Assembly (NCBI GenBank): GCA_029718625.1 | Contig: CM056379.1 | Span: 57,405,487-57,469,486 of the forward strand | Direction: 5' to 3' | DNA length: 64,000 nucleotides | Origin: Synaphobranchus kaupii | Lineage: Eukaryota; Chordata; Actinopteri; Anguilliformes; Synaphobranchidae | In this document: in pieces, positions 45,657 through 57,789 of the stretch | Position numbering within the stretch: the first letter of the stretch is position 1 | Layout of the letters: each line of letters starts with the position of its first letter | The notes under the pieces: model-generated | Told to the model about the DNA's origin: nothing | Databases searched by the model: none | What the model saw: only the letters and a program-made list of their open reading frames with translations | Position numbers and translations under genes: made by a program

Positions 45657-48600
45657 AACCTTGCTTTATCTTTCAAAGAATCCTCTCCACTGCTCTCTCT
45701 CTCACAGAATTTTCTCCCTTGCTTTATCTTTTACAGAATCCTCTCCCTTCCTTTATATTTTACAGAATCTTCTCCGTTGCTTTATCTTTCACAGAATCCT
45801 CTCCACTGCTCCCTCTTTCACAAAATCTTCTTTCTTGTTTTATCTTTTACAGAACCCTCCCCTTTGCTTTACATTTTACAGAAACCTCATATTTGCTTTA
45901 TCTTTTACAGAAGCCTCATCTTTGCTTTATATTTTACAGAATCCTCTCCTTCGCTTATCTTTCACAGAATCCTCTTTGCTTTATCTTTTACAGAATCCTC
46001 TCTTCTTTATCTTTTACAGAATCCTCTCTTCTTTATCTTTTACAGAATCCTCTCCTTTTTTATCTTTTACAGAATCCTCTCCTTCGCTTTATCTTTTACA
46101 GAATTCTCATCTTTGCTTTATCTTTCACAGAATCCTAACCTTTTCTTTATCTTTTACAGAATCCTCTCATTTTTTATCTTTTACAGAATCCTCTCCTTCA
46201 CTTTATCTTTTACAGAATCCTCTCATTTGCTTTATCTTTTACAGAATCCTCTCTTCTTTATCTTTTACAGAATCCTCTCCTTTTTTATCTTTTACAGAAT
46301 CCTCTCATTCGCTTTATCTTTCACAAAATCCTCTCCTTTTTTATCTTTTACAGAATCCTCTCCTTCGCTTTATCTTTTACAGAATCCTCATCTTTGCTTT
46401 ATCTTTCACAGAATCCTAACTTTTTCTTTATCTTTTACAGAATCCTCTCATTTGCTTTATCTTTTACAGAATCCTCTCTTCTTTATCTTTTACAAAATCC
46501 TCTCATTTGCTTTATCTTTTACAGAATCCTCTCTTCTTTATCTTTTACAGAATCCTCTCCTTTTTTATCTTTTACAGAATCCTCTCATTTGCTTTATCTT
46601 TTACAGAATCCTCTCCTTCGCTTTATCTTTTACAGAGTCCTCATCTTTGCTTTATCTTTCACAGAATCCTAACATTTTCTTTATCTTTTACAGAATCCTC
46701 TCATTTTTTATCTTTTACAGAATCCTCTCCTTCACTTTATCTTTTACAGAATCCTCTCCTTTGCTTTATCTTTTACAGAATCCTCTCTTCTTTATCTTTT
46801 ACAAAATCCTCTCCTTTTTTATCTTTTACAGAATCCTCTCCTTCGCTTTATCTTTCACAAAATCCTCTCCTTTTTTATCTTTTACAGAATCCTCTCCTTT
46901 TTTATCTTTTACAGAATCCTCTCCTTCGCTTTATCTTTTACAGAATCCTCATCTTTGCTTTATCTTTTACATAATCCTCTCATTTGCTTTATCTTTTACA
47001 GAATCCTCTCTTCTTTATCTTTTACAGAATCCTCTCCTTTTTTATCTTTTACAGAATCCTCTCATTTGCTTTATCTTTTACAGAATCCTCTCCTTCGCTT
47101 TATCTTTTACAGAATCCTCTCCTTCGCTTTATCTTTTACAGAGTCCTCATCTTTGCTTTATCTTTCACAGAATCCTAACATTTTCTTTATCTTTTACAGA
47201 ATCCTCTCCTTTTTTTATCTTTTACAGAATCCTTTCCTTCACTTTATCTTTTACAAAATCCTCTCCTTTTTTATCTTTTACAGAATCCTCTCCTTCGCTT
47301 TATCTTTCACAAAATCCTCTCCTTTTTTATCTTTTACAGAATCCTCTCCTTTTTTATCTTTTACAGAATCCTCTCCTTCGCTTTATCTTTCACAGAATCC
47401 TAACCTTTTCTTTATCTTTTACAGAATCCTCTCCTTCGCTTTATCTTTCACAGAATCCTAACCTTTTATTTATCATTTACAGAATCCTCATCTTTGCTTT
47501 ATCTTTTACATAATCCTCTCATTTGCTTTATCTTTTACAGAATCCTCTCTTCTTTATCTTTTACAGAATCCTCTCCTTTTTTATCTTTTACAGAATCCTC
47601 TCCTTTTTTATCTTTTACAGAATCCTCTCATTTGCTTTATCTTTTACAGAATCCTCTCCTTCGCTTTATCTTTTACAGAATCCTCTCCTTCGCTTTATCT
47701 TTTACAGAGTCCTCATCTTTGCTTTATCTTTCACAGAATCCTAACATTTTCTTTATCTTTTACAGAATCCTCTCCTTTTTTATCTTTTACAGAATCCTTT
47801 CCTTCACTTTATCTTTTACAGAATCCTCTCCTTCGCTTTATCTTTTACAGAGTCCTCATCTTTGCTTTATCTTTCACAGAATCCTAACATTTTCTTTATC
47901 TTTTACAGAATCCTCTCCTTTTTTATCTTTTACAGAATCCTTTACTTCACTTTATCTTTTACAGAATCCTCTCTTCTTTATCTTTTACAGAATCCTCTCC
48001 TTCGCTTTATCTTTCACAAAATCCTCTCCTTTTTTATCTTTTACAGAATCCTCTCCTTTTTTATATTTTACAGAATCCTCTCCTTCTTTATCTTTTACAG
48101 AATCCTTTCCTTCACTTTATCTTTTACAGAATCCTCTCTTCTTTATCTTTTACAGAATCCTCATCTTTGCTTTATCTTTCACAGGATCCTAAACTTTTCT
48201 TTATCTTTTACAGAATCCTCTCCTTCGCTTTATCTTTTACAGAGTCCTCATCTTTGCTTTATCTTTCACAGAATCCTAACATTTTCTTTATCTTTTACAG
48301 AATCCTCTCCTTTTTTATCTTTTACAGAATCCTTTACTTCACTTCATCTTTTACAGAATCCTCTCTTCTTTATCTTTTACAGAATCCTCTCCTTCGCTTT
48401 ATCTTTCACAAAATCCTCTCCTTTTTTATCTTTTACAGAATCCTCTCCTTTTTTATATTTTACAGAATCCTCTCCTTCTTTATCTTTTACAGAATCCTTT
48501 CCTTCACTTTATCTTTTACAGAATCCTCTCTTCTTTATCTTTTACAGAATCCTCATCTTTGCTTTATCTTTCACAGGATCCTAAACTTTTCTTTATCTTT

Positions 48601-49745
48601 TACAGAATCCTCTCCTTCGCTTTATCTTTTACAGAGTCCTCATCTTTGCTTTATCTTTCACAGAATCCTAACATTTTCTTTATCTTTTACAGAATCCTCT
48701 CCTTTTTTATCTTTTACAGAATCCTTTACTTCACTTTATCTTTTACAGAATCCTCTCTTCTTTATCTTTTACAGAATCCTCTCCTTCGCTTTATCTTTCA
48801 CAAAATCCTCTCCTTTTTTATCTTTTACAGAATCCTCTCCTTTTTTATATTTTACAGAATCCTCTCCTTCTTTATCTTTTACAGAATCCTTTCCTTCACT
48901 TTATCTTTTACAGAATCCTCTCTTCTTTATCTTTTACAGAATCCTCATCTTTGCTTTATCTTTCACAGGATCCTAAACTTTTCTTTATCTTTTACAGAAT
49001 CCTCTCCTTCGCTTTATCTTTCACAAAATCCTCTCCTTTTTTATCTTTTACAGAATCCTCTCCTTCGCTTTATCTTTCACAAAATCCTCTCCTTTTTTAT
49101 ATTTTACAGAATCCTCTCCTTTTTTATCTTTTACAGAATCCTCTCCTTCGCTTTAACTTTCACAGAATCCTGACCTTTTCTTTATCATTTACAGAATCCT
49201 CATCTTTGCTTTATATTTTACAGAATCCTCTCCTTCGCTGTATCTTCCACAGAATCCTCATCTTTGCTTTATCTTTCACAGAATCCTCTCCTTTTCTTTA
49301 TCTTTTACAGAATCCTCTCCTTCGCTTTATCTTTCACAAAATCCTCTCCTTTTTTATCTTTTACAGAATCCTCTCCTTCGCTTTATCTTTCACAAAATCC
49401 TCTCCTTTTTTATCTTTTACAGAATCCTCTCCTTTTTTATCTTTTACAGAATCCTCTCCTTCGCTTTATCTTTCACAGAATCCTAACTTTTCTTTATCTT
49501 TTACAGAATCCTCTCCTTCGCTTTATCTTTCATAGAATCCTAACCTTTTCTTTATCTTTTACAGAAGCCTCATCTTTGCTTTATATTTTACAGAATCCTC
49601 TCCTTCGCTTTATCTTTCACAGAAGCCTCATCTTTGCTTTATCTTTCACAGAATCCTCTCCTTTTCTTTATTTTTTACAGAATCCTCTCCTTTGCTTTAT
49701 CTTTCACAGAATCATCTCCTTTGCTCTCTCTTTCACACAATCCCC
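45657..49745 (+). repeat. 4.1-kb minisatellite, 26-30-bp unit, with higher-order repeats
   Basis: About 140 units of the form CTTTATCTTTTACAGAATCC plus a variable CTCTCCTTCG-like part. Unit length varies (26, 27, 29 and 30 bp), so many frames stay open for hundreds of codons; the 646-codon frame at 45573-47513 is such an artefact and encodes only FIFYRILSF-type repeats. Larger blocks repeat: a 392-bp period links 48188, 48580 and 48972, and a 539-bp period links 46970 and 47509. The edges decay gradually into single-copy sequence. Confidence 0.95.
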
Positions 49746-50107
49746 AAGCCTAAAGCCTGGCCAAGAAAAAGATAAAATATGAGGCCTGTTTGACCATTCT
49801 CTATATTAACCCATTCTAGATATCACAGAACCATTGCCAGCTCCCACTCCAAACCCTTCAGATGTCTTTCAGTTCAATGACATCAAATCAATTCAAATTC
49901 TGCCATTACAAAAACTGCTCTTTTAGTTTTACACACAATATACACATAATGATGATAAAATATGAATGCAGTGCTCATTCAACCTAAATACATCTTAATA
50001 AGAATGAAGAGCCATTAAAATGGAAGCCACACTAACCTATTTATTTACACACAAGAGAATAGAAAGGCTTATTCAAATTGTAATAATTTAGAACAAATCA
50101 GCTTTCA
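49746..50107. other. no recognised feature
   Basis: A+T-rich sequence directly downstream of the minisatellite. No feature was recognised. Confidence 0.4.
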
Positions 50108-50370
50108 GTACTCAGTGTCCCTCAGGCCCTCACACCCTTTCAGTTGTTCCCTGCAGTGCTCTACCTCTCTGATACCACTGCAGTCCCGCATCTCTTTGCT
50201 GACCCGACACTCCTGGCCCTGTTTAGAGCCCTGGATTCTCGTTGTCAGTTGGCATCACTGTGCCAGGCCCGCTCATCCATTCCACACTAATGTGGCCCGT
50301 GAGGAAGACTCTGAGCCCAGCTGTCAGCACTGCCACATCAACCCCCCTGTCTACAAACAGGGCAATGGTA
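50108..50370 (+). other. possible coding exon or gene fragment, unassigned
   Basis: Two overlapping frames look protein-like. One reads VPQALTPFQLFPAV... to ...LASLCQARSSIPH and stops at about 50288. The other continues as TNVAREEDSEPSCQHCHINP to about 50360. A frameshift between them, if this was one exon, would make it a relic. A CTCAG acceptor-like site precedes and AATGGTAGGC follows. I do not recognise the protein. Confidence 0.2.
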
Positions 50371-50567
50371 GGCAAAAGAGGACAAGAAAGAAAAGAGAGA
50401 GGTTTAGGCGAGGTGTCTTTCGTGGGGTGCTTTACCATAGTCAGCAATAAATTCCAATTCAACAGAAGGCAATACAGAGGAAAAATAAAGCAATAAAAAT
50501 TACATCTGTGATAAAATCTTGTCTCTGTCTCTCACTATCCCCACTATTTCTCTCCCTGCCTCTGTCA

Positions 50568-50696
50568 TACAAACACACACACACATGCACACAGAAACAC
50601 GGACACCCACAAACACACACACAAACATATGCACACGCACATACACAGAAACAGAAATAAATATACAAAAATACAGACACACACACACACATACAC
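50568..50696 (+). repeat. (AC)n-rich microsatellite
   Basis: Imperfect CA-rich sequence with ACACACAC runs. Frames on either strand are low complexity. Confidence 0.9.
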
Positions 50697-50699
50697 AGA

Positions 50700-51190
50700 A
50701 TATTATAAAAATAATATACATAATACTTGCATGTAGTCCCGATCAGACATGTGTGCCAAATACAACAAATAGCTATAAACTACGATGGTAGGTACTGAAA
50801 CAGTCGCGCCCAAGGGGTTTCTTTTCTCCTCAAGCTTGACATCGGTTCTCTACATGGCCAGATCTACAATGATTTTCCCGTCTCGTCACAGACTTTCTGT
50901 CAAAGACAGAGTTTATGTTAGAAATGCTCACAGCCATTTAATCTTGCACATCTGTAAGACATATCACTACAGACACCCTTGCCAGTGGCATTAGAATGGC
51001 CCAAACAGAGGACATTTTGTCAATATAAAAGGGGAAGCATTATGGGATACATGCTTTTAGGTTTAATAGTTATATGCCCTCAGTTTCAGCACATAGCAAT
51101 CCATTTAAAACCTGAAACACAATAGTTACACAATAGCTTTGCGATTTTCAAAATCACATAGCTAGCTTTTCCAGTAAGGTCAGCTTGCTA
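50700..51190. other. no recognised feature
   Basis: About 0.5 kb of unique-looking sequence between the microsatellite and the second foldback MITE copy. Confidence 0.4.
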
Positions 51191-51195
51191 CTTTT

Positions 51196-51551
51196 GGTAA
51201 CACTTTACATTAAGTTGCACCTATACCTATGAAGTTAAATTGTAACTAATTTGGTAACAAGAGGTTACTGAGTAACTCCAACATAGGTAACATGGAACAA
51301 CAGTTAGTGATAGTCATAAGTACACATGTAAATATTTTTTTATATTTTATTAACACTCAAAGGCCACATATTCATGATACACAACAAATAAACCTTGCCT
51401 GTTAATTTCACCATGTGTCTTGATGATATGGAATGATTCAATTTTAGCAGGATAGATGTAACAGGGCTGGCCTTGTTTCACATGTGTAATTAAGAATACC
51501 ACTAACTGCTGTTCCATGTTACCTACATTGGAGTTACTCAGTAATAACCTC
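51196..51551. mobile_element. foldback MITE, copy 2, right arm truncated
   Basis: It starts GGTAACACTTTACATTAAGT and follows the 40770-41180 copy closely to GTAATAACCTC, then breaks off. The last part of the right TIR is missing, so no TSD is visible. Confidence 0.8.
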
Positions 51552-53165
51552 ACCAAAGAGAGATCATAAACTGGACGCGCCAGTCTGCAGTCAGTTTTCC
51601 GCAAGAATTAGCAGAGGCTTACAAGCTTGCAATTTAAGCTTTGCATGTAATCTTCATCAAAAAAATAAAATAAAATACTACAGTTATAATTAAACAGACA
51701 TTTGAACTTCCCTGGTAATAGGTACCAAAACCTATATAGCAGCCATGTAAAATTCATTGTGATGCGATTGTATCATTCACTTGTATTACAGTGCAAAAAG
51801 CATAATAAAATGCAACATCGCAATAGAAACCTTGCAGCATTCCCCTGAATACACTGAAGCAAAACATGACTTGTGTGACCCGGTGACTCATGTTCGCAGC
51901 AGAAATGTGCTATGACGGTGAAGACTGGAGGCCTTCCTCTGTAGAGTTTTGGGAACCCCTGACCCATGAGTGAATCCTGAAACTTTTTCTGTGAATTTGT
52001 ATAATTCAAAGCGAAGTGGAGTGGACCGTCATGCCGCAGTCATCTAGTCACTGGGCTTGCTGGGGGAGACGTGGAACACTTGTGGGTCCTGGAAACCGCC
52101 GCTGTCTTATAATCCGCTCTGCGGGCACGCCCTCGCCCCTCCTGGGCTCAGCGGTGCTGGGACACAGCGGGTGCAGGTTCAGTTATAATTATACTGCATA
52201 ATGCGCAGACCCAAATCTAATTCAGCGGACCTTTTGGGGCCGCCCTAATCCCGTTATCAGCACAAACAGATGCTGTTGTACAGAACAATACACACGCGAG
52301 AAGTTGTATAGTAGCCCTGAGGAAGTCATGACCTGGCTTATAATACCGGGCACATGTCTGTGCTGCTATTGCATTTCACGTGCATATGGGAACACTGGCT
52401 GTAAATACAGTATCAGATACAGGCATTAACAATCCTGATTCATGCAAACACATCAATATAATTTTGTTTTCTGTAGATGTATATGTGTGTATAATGAATT
52501 ATATTCATCAGTATGTACACTGTATATGCCCCATGCTGCAGACTTCAGTGCATAAGGAAACAGAAGGGAAGATGGTACTTTTTCCTCTTTGAAATGTCTC
52601 CCAGCTGAATTACATCCCATTAAAATCACTTTCATTTTAAGGCGCACTTCATTAAGAGGAATAAAAGGGGCCAGCCTCCCCAGGGGGATGTGCTGTGTGA
52701 GATAGGATTATTGAGAACCAGTTCAACCCTTGTGCTTAAATTAAACGAACACTTGTTTTAATAAACTCGGCTTGCCCTAGCCTTCAAACTCCACTGTTGT
52801 CAGTCAGCAGCCCTGAAGAAATGCGTGCTGGCGCGCATGCCTGCATTCGTGCGTGAGTGCGATTGCGTCTGTCCTGCGTTGTCCATCTGAAGCGACAACA
52901 CGGGAACCTTTGCGACGCGCGTGCGAGTGCTCCAGTGACCTATGCCTGCAAATTTAAATGGATTGCGCGTGCACCTGCCTGCTCCCATGTTTATGTTGCA
53001 CCAGAGTGCCGCATGCGTTTGTCTGCATTTAAGCATGCGTCTGCATGCGTCGTGCATGTCTGCATCCACGTGCCGTACTGCTGTGCTGGCGCTCGTGAGG
53101 GTGAGGCTGCTCTGGACTACGTGTCTGTCCTTACGGAGGCTTTGACCTCCCTGTCCTGGACACCT
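51552..53165. other. no recognised gene; GC-rich alternating tract at 52820-53070
   Basis: Unique-looking sequence. The part at about 52820-53070 is rich in TGCGTG/GCGCGC alternations, which can adopt Z-DNA. The 157-codon frame at 52857-53330 runs through this and into a tandem repeat, so it is not a gene. Confidence 0.45.
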
Positions 53166-53170
53166 ATAGA

Positions 53171-53397
53171 CTTATTATACCCACGTGATTATACATTTAT
53201 TTATTATATATTACATACATACTCATTTATTATACAACATACTTATTATACCCACGTGATTATACATTTACTTATTATATATTACATACATACTCATTTA
53301 TTATACAACATACTTATTATACCCACGTGATTATACATTTACTTATTATATATTACATACATACTCATTTATTATACAACATACTTATTATACATTT
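53171..53397. repeat. 71-bp tandem repeat, just over 3 copies
   Basis: The unit starting CTTATTATACCCACGTGATT recurs at 53171, 53242 and 53313, with a partial fourth at 53384. Each full unit holds CCCACGTGATT, with a CACGTG E-box core. Confidence 0.92.
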
Positions 53398-55005
53398 GTG
53401 CCATTGTCAAAAATTCATATCAAACCCTACACCCCGACCCCTCTGCCACTACACTTCTACAACATTGTTTTCCCAAGGGTACTAAATATGTACAGGCAAT
53501 AGACAGGCGTGATCTTACAAGATGACACAATAAAAAGACAGAAAAGCCAAAGAGACCCTTCCTCTGTGAGGTTCTCCATTTCATAAAGGTCCTGTAGCCA
53601 GTATGGGGGCCAGGGTCGCGGGTGAAGGACTGCACTGGCGATATTTATTCAGTGGACACAAACTGCACGCGTCTCTCTTCATTTCTAAACAACGCTGCCA
53701 AGGGGAATGTTGACAGACGCGCCTGAATAGAGGAGCATATTAAAACCTAATTTATACGCTACAGATTTCACCCATAATAAGCCTCATCATTTCTTGGCGT
53801 TAGTACAGGCCGTATTAAATGTTTAACATTTACCTACTGAAAATACCTCACCCCAATGCATTTCTGCTGTCGGAGTCAGTATCAGTAGCATTTGATTTTT
53901 TTTTTTTTTTGGGAGAGGGATTGAAAATAGGTATTTTTTAATACCCTGTCGAAGGACTATTATCCAAGCAATCAGTGCCTACAGTATGTCACTAGACGTA
54001 GAATTGTGATACAAAGCAAAGGGGAATATTCTCTGGTCGTTTCCAGCAATGGGACTGAATGCAGTTTATCCATTTAGCCATAAACCCTCAAAGACAGCAA
54101 AGCCACATTTTCTGCACAGAGGGAAGTGAAGAATAGGCCTTATCCTCATTTCCATAGTGCCTCTCTTGGTTCTATTCTTAGTCAATTGAGCGTTATTTCC
54201 CTTAATTGCACAGCACAAATCCCCCACATGCCTTTCTGGGCCTTCATCGCAGCAGTACTGAATCTCACAGCGTAGCAAGTCGCGGCTTTGCCACTCCAAT
54301 CATGACCTGAGCGCCTGAGTCAGGCCCAGCATGACGCTCAAGCTCGTATGACACCCGTGACAACGCAGACTAATAATTTTTCTCTCACTGGGCTGCAGAC
54401 AGGTGTAGCTGGAGTCCCCTGGACATTATCATTAGCAGAGGCTATGAAGGCAGGAGACCAAAAAAAAAACATCTGTCAAGAAATGAACGATATTTGCATA
54501 TCGTAGCTCTTTCTTTTTGACGTTTTAAATATTAAATAAATTAATAAATGAATGGTAATGAAAGTCACTGCTCGAGACCTTCCAGGCACTGGGGAAAAAT
54601 GACTTTATGCCTCCCCCAAGCTGTCTGTCGATAACGTATGTCTTTTCATACTACCTTTTATAGAAAAAAAGTCAAGGAGTAGAATATGTCCAGAAAGGCA
54701 CCTTGTACATGTGTATACCTGACTACTTTGAGGATAATTTAATAATGAAGTAATTAAGTGAATTGAGAGATTCCCCATAGGATTATTTTTAGGTTTTTCA
54801 ATGTGTCAGTGCAATTTCAAATAACAGTGCAATCTGCTATTTGCTTTCTTTTATATTTTATTCAACAGTATAGACCAGAGTAATAAAGTGTGAGAGCAGG
54901 TTAATTTCAGAGCCCTCCTTGGATACATACAAAAAAAACAAGACAGTTAAAAAATGGAACCATTCCTAGTGTTTCCACATTCCAAAAACACAGTGGTAAA
55001 ACACA
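53398..55005. other. no recognised feature; poly-T tract at about 53898-53911
   Basis: Unique-looking sequence. Small minus-strand frames (53420-53635 and 54066-54299) have no motif. Confidence 0.4.
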
Positions 55006-55396
55006 TGGGGGTCGATTTACTAAAGGTTTGCGTGTACAAAAACACGTGTAAAACTGTTACTACCTGCAAAATATTGTCCGAGGTGATCAACTAACGAGGC
55101 GTAAAGAGGATTGCGTGTGCTAAAATGGAAAGATACGTTAATTTCTCATTTTTGCGGGTTAGCCTGAATTAATATGCAGAAATGGGCTGCATCCCTACAT
55201 TGGGAGTTGGTCATGCAAATAGATTACTTTAGCACGTGTAAATTGATTTGCTAAACCCGAAAGGAAGTTTGAGAAAGATTTGATTTGTACTAAAATGTGG
55301 GTGCATTTTAGTACAAATGGAAAGCAGGTATTAAGACACTGAATTGATAAAATGACGGCTGTCATTGTAGCAAGACAGTACGGGTATGCTTGGAAT

Positions 55397-55965
55397 TGTA
55401 ACATCCACTGTTTCCCTCCAGTTCACCGCCCTTTCGTTTCCTCCGTTTTCCCATTCCTTATGTTTCATGTTGTGTTTTTAAGTTTACCCTGTTCGTCTCA
55501 TTTCTGTGTTCGCTGTAGGCTGGGCGTGGTCCCCGTTTAGTTCCTGGTTTCTCCCCTGATTAGTTAGCCTATCACTCTCCCTCTCGTGCACATTCCTCAC
55601 TCCTTTTTATTATTCAATTAGCCCTTTCACCTGTTCCCGTCTCTATTTAAGTTCCCCTCTTTCACAGTTTCGTTGCCACTTTGTTTTCTTTGCTCCGTTT
55701 GAGATCACTCCCGGCCATTCTGTTTGTTACTCTGTTTGCCCTTAACCTGCTTGTTCTGTTCCTCGTTCCAGCCCGCCCAGCCTGTCCCCTCACCTGCCCT
55801 GCTTTAGTTCGCCAACCCTGTATCCAGCCTGTCACCTTTAGTTTCCCTGCTTGCTTGCTTGCCTGCAACTTTGTCTTGCCTTAATAAATATACTCCCTGT
55901 GGAGTTTTCATCAAGTCTGTCTCAGAGTCTTGCATTTGGGTCCAGTCCAGTACTCAGTCGTAACA
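55397..55965 (+). mobile_element. solo LTR of a second family (569 bp), TSD GGAAT
   Basis: It begins TGTAACATCC and ends GTCGTAACA, with GGAAT duplications at 55392-55396 and 55966-55970. A TATTTAAG box near 55644 and an AATAAA signal near 55882 mark the U3/R/U5 layout. The sequence differs from the TGTCATGG family. The size and layout fit a Gypsy-type LTR, but no internal region remains to prove this. Confidence 0.88.
55644..55651 (+). promoter_or_regulatory. TATA box of the 569-bp LTR
   Basis: TATTTAAG lies about 250 bp into the LTR, with the AATAAA poly(A) signal about 235 bp further on. This spacing is normal for an LTR promoter and terminator pair. Confidence 0.6.
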
Positions 55966-56639
55966 GGAATATCCATAAATGAACGTTCTGAATGATTTCG
56001 TAACAATGGGGGCTGATTAACTAACAAAATACACAAGAAGAGAATATGTGGATAGCCTACATAGGCTGCATCATGAACAGTAAGAATTATTTTTTTAAAT
56101 CATGAAGCAAATCATGTTACAGAATACAACAGTAACTAGTATTTCAATCAAACAAACAATAGGCTACAACGTCTATTATAACAAACAGTGAATAACAAGC
56201 AAATCAAAACTTTATAAAAATAAAACCCATGATCAAATGTAAATGTGATTTTATGTGACACTTACGGCGTGAGTACCGCCAGCTCGTTCAGTGTAACAGT
56301 AGCCTATACCCATCACAAAAAAATACCATAAAAACGGCAACATTGCTGCGAGTCTTTTCACCGCTTTCTAACAGTATAACCATTCCATGGGTTCTATTTG
56401 CATAATGACTCTTAGTTGATCACCCGCAAGTGTGAAATGTTAACGTGTGCAAATACCTTGGCTGCGCCCACAAAATAACACCCCTTATTTGGGATCTTAG
56501 TAAATTGACCCAATGGTATTTTTTTTCTAGAAGTTGTATATAGCTACAACTCATCTTGTTATACAGCATTATCTTCACAGCTAGACTCCTGGTGACTTAA
56601 ACTGAATGCATCTCTTTCCAATTCAGCTTTGGATTATTA

Positions 56640-56965
56640 GAGGCCTTTGCTAATATTTGTCTTCAGAAGTCCAGTTTCACTCAGTTGGGTGTTGGGCCAC
56701 CCCGTACCACTAGAATAGCTTGTAAGTCCAGTTTCACTCAGTTGGGTGTTGGGCCACCCCGTACCACTAGAATAGCTTGTATACAGCATGGCATGGAATC
56801 TACCAAATCTACTTTGTTGATGAAGATGGAAAACTGTGTCTCAGACATCATTGCAGAATCTCTCATAAATGTTGATTGGGTTCAGATCTGGTGACTGTGA
56901 AGGCCATGTCATATACTGTAGATAACATTGTTGCCATGCTCATAAAACCATTGGGTGGCCAGTGA
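56640..56965 (-). pseudogene. Tc1 transposase C-terminal relic, minus strand
   Basis: Read on the minus strand, the motif [11 protein letters not shown] is plain near 56895. It is followed by degraded text ending in the equivalent of GGPTP near 56690. Several stops and shifts are present. A 58-bp piece containing GTTGGGCCACCCCGTACCAC is duplicated in tandem (about 56668-56725 and 56726-56783). The N-terminal part of the gene is absent. Confidence 0.7.
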
Positions 56966-57027
56966 CCACACATGCTCTTATATTATATATAACACACACA
57001 CGCACACATGCACACACAACCCACTTT

Positions 57028-57430
57028 TTTAAATTTTTAAAAATAATTTGTTTCTGATTTTTCCCCATTTTTCTCCCAATTTAGTAGCCAATTGAACACC
57101 TATTCTAATTCAATTTCCCCCCGTGTAGCAACCGCTAGAGAACCACCGCTACACAACCCTGTCAGCCGGTAGTAGGAAGGAGGTCGCCACGTCCTCTACA
57201 GGGCGCGACTCTTCGAGCTCCTGACCGTGAATCCAGCTCGCCCAGGGCCGCTATGCGTGCAGCGATTCTCTCCGAGCCCCTCCCCCCACCCGGAAGCAGC
57301 CGCCAATTGCTGCTCCCACAGGGCGCCGGCCATGCTCGGATCTGGCAGGACCGGGGCGCGAACCCCGATCCTCGGAGCACAACTGCACCGACTAAAAGTC
57401 TGCGCTCTTACCGTTGTACCACGCGACGGC
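57028..57430 (-). mobile_element. full-length tRNA-derived SINE, 17-bp TSD
   Basis: On the minus strand it starts at the 57430 side with a tRNA-like head: A box GTGGTACAACGGTAAGAGC and B box GGTTCGCGCCCC. A GC-rich body follows, then a 3' part CTACTAAATTGGGAGAAAAA and an A/T-rich tail. The direct repeat CACACACAACCCACTTT lies at 57011-57027 and 57431-57447. The length of the TSD shows LINE-type (target-primed) insertion. Confidence 0.9.
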
Positions 57431-57447
57431 CACACACAACCCACTTT

Positions 57448-57785
57448 AACTGCCCCTAGTTTCAGTCCTTTGTGATGTAACTGGACTCCTGCGTAACATA
57501 ACAATGACTGAACTGTATTTTAATGTCTCCAGGAAGATCAGGTCATTCAAATTCAGATGAAGAGCAGTAATGCAGAAATCCCAGGGCATTGTTGAGGTAC
57601 TGTCTAACCGGCCAACTCTTTTTGTTACTTCTTAGTCTACACAATAAGATGACTAATCATGACATTGTTTTCACTGATCTATCTGAAATGCACTATTTTT
57701 TGGAGCAGCTTTCACAACAAGCTACTGTGATCACAGGTACTGCATGACTGGGACTCCTTGGGAAAGTGCCAGATTGACTGAGTCC
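57448..57785. other. no recognised feature
   Basis: About 340 bp of unique-looking sequence between the SINE and the LINE relic. Confidence 0.4.
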
Positions 57786-57789
57786 ATTA

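Larger units (their letters stand above)
55009..56511. mobile_element. TIR MITE hosting a solo LTR
   Basis: The left GGGTCGATTTACTAAAGG and inverted right GGGTCAATTTACTAAGAT mark the ends. The flanks are CATGG (left) and AATGG (right), so a diverged TSD is possible. Internal motifs such as TTAACGTGTGCAAA and CGTGTGCTAAAAT are shared by both halves. It is about 0.93 kb without the LTR and non-coding. Confidence 0.6.

Noticed and set aside
45573..47513. 646-codon open frame and several others of 150-270 codons
   Set aside because: They are read-through of the minisatellite. The same FIFYRILSF-like words occur in several frames, and the frame survives because the unit has no stop codons.
52857..53330. 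157-codon open frame
   Set aside because: It runs from an alternating GC-rich tract into the 71-bp tandem repeat; low complexity and no domain.
57360..57430. functional tRNA gene
   Set aside because: A and B boxes are present, but the sequence continues as a 403-bp SINE with a 17-bp TSD and has no proper cloverleaf.
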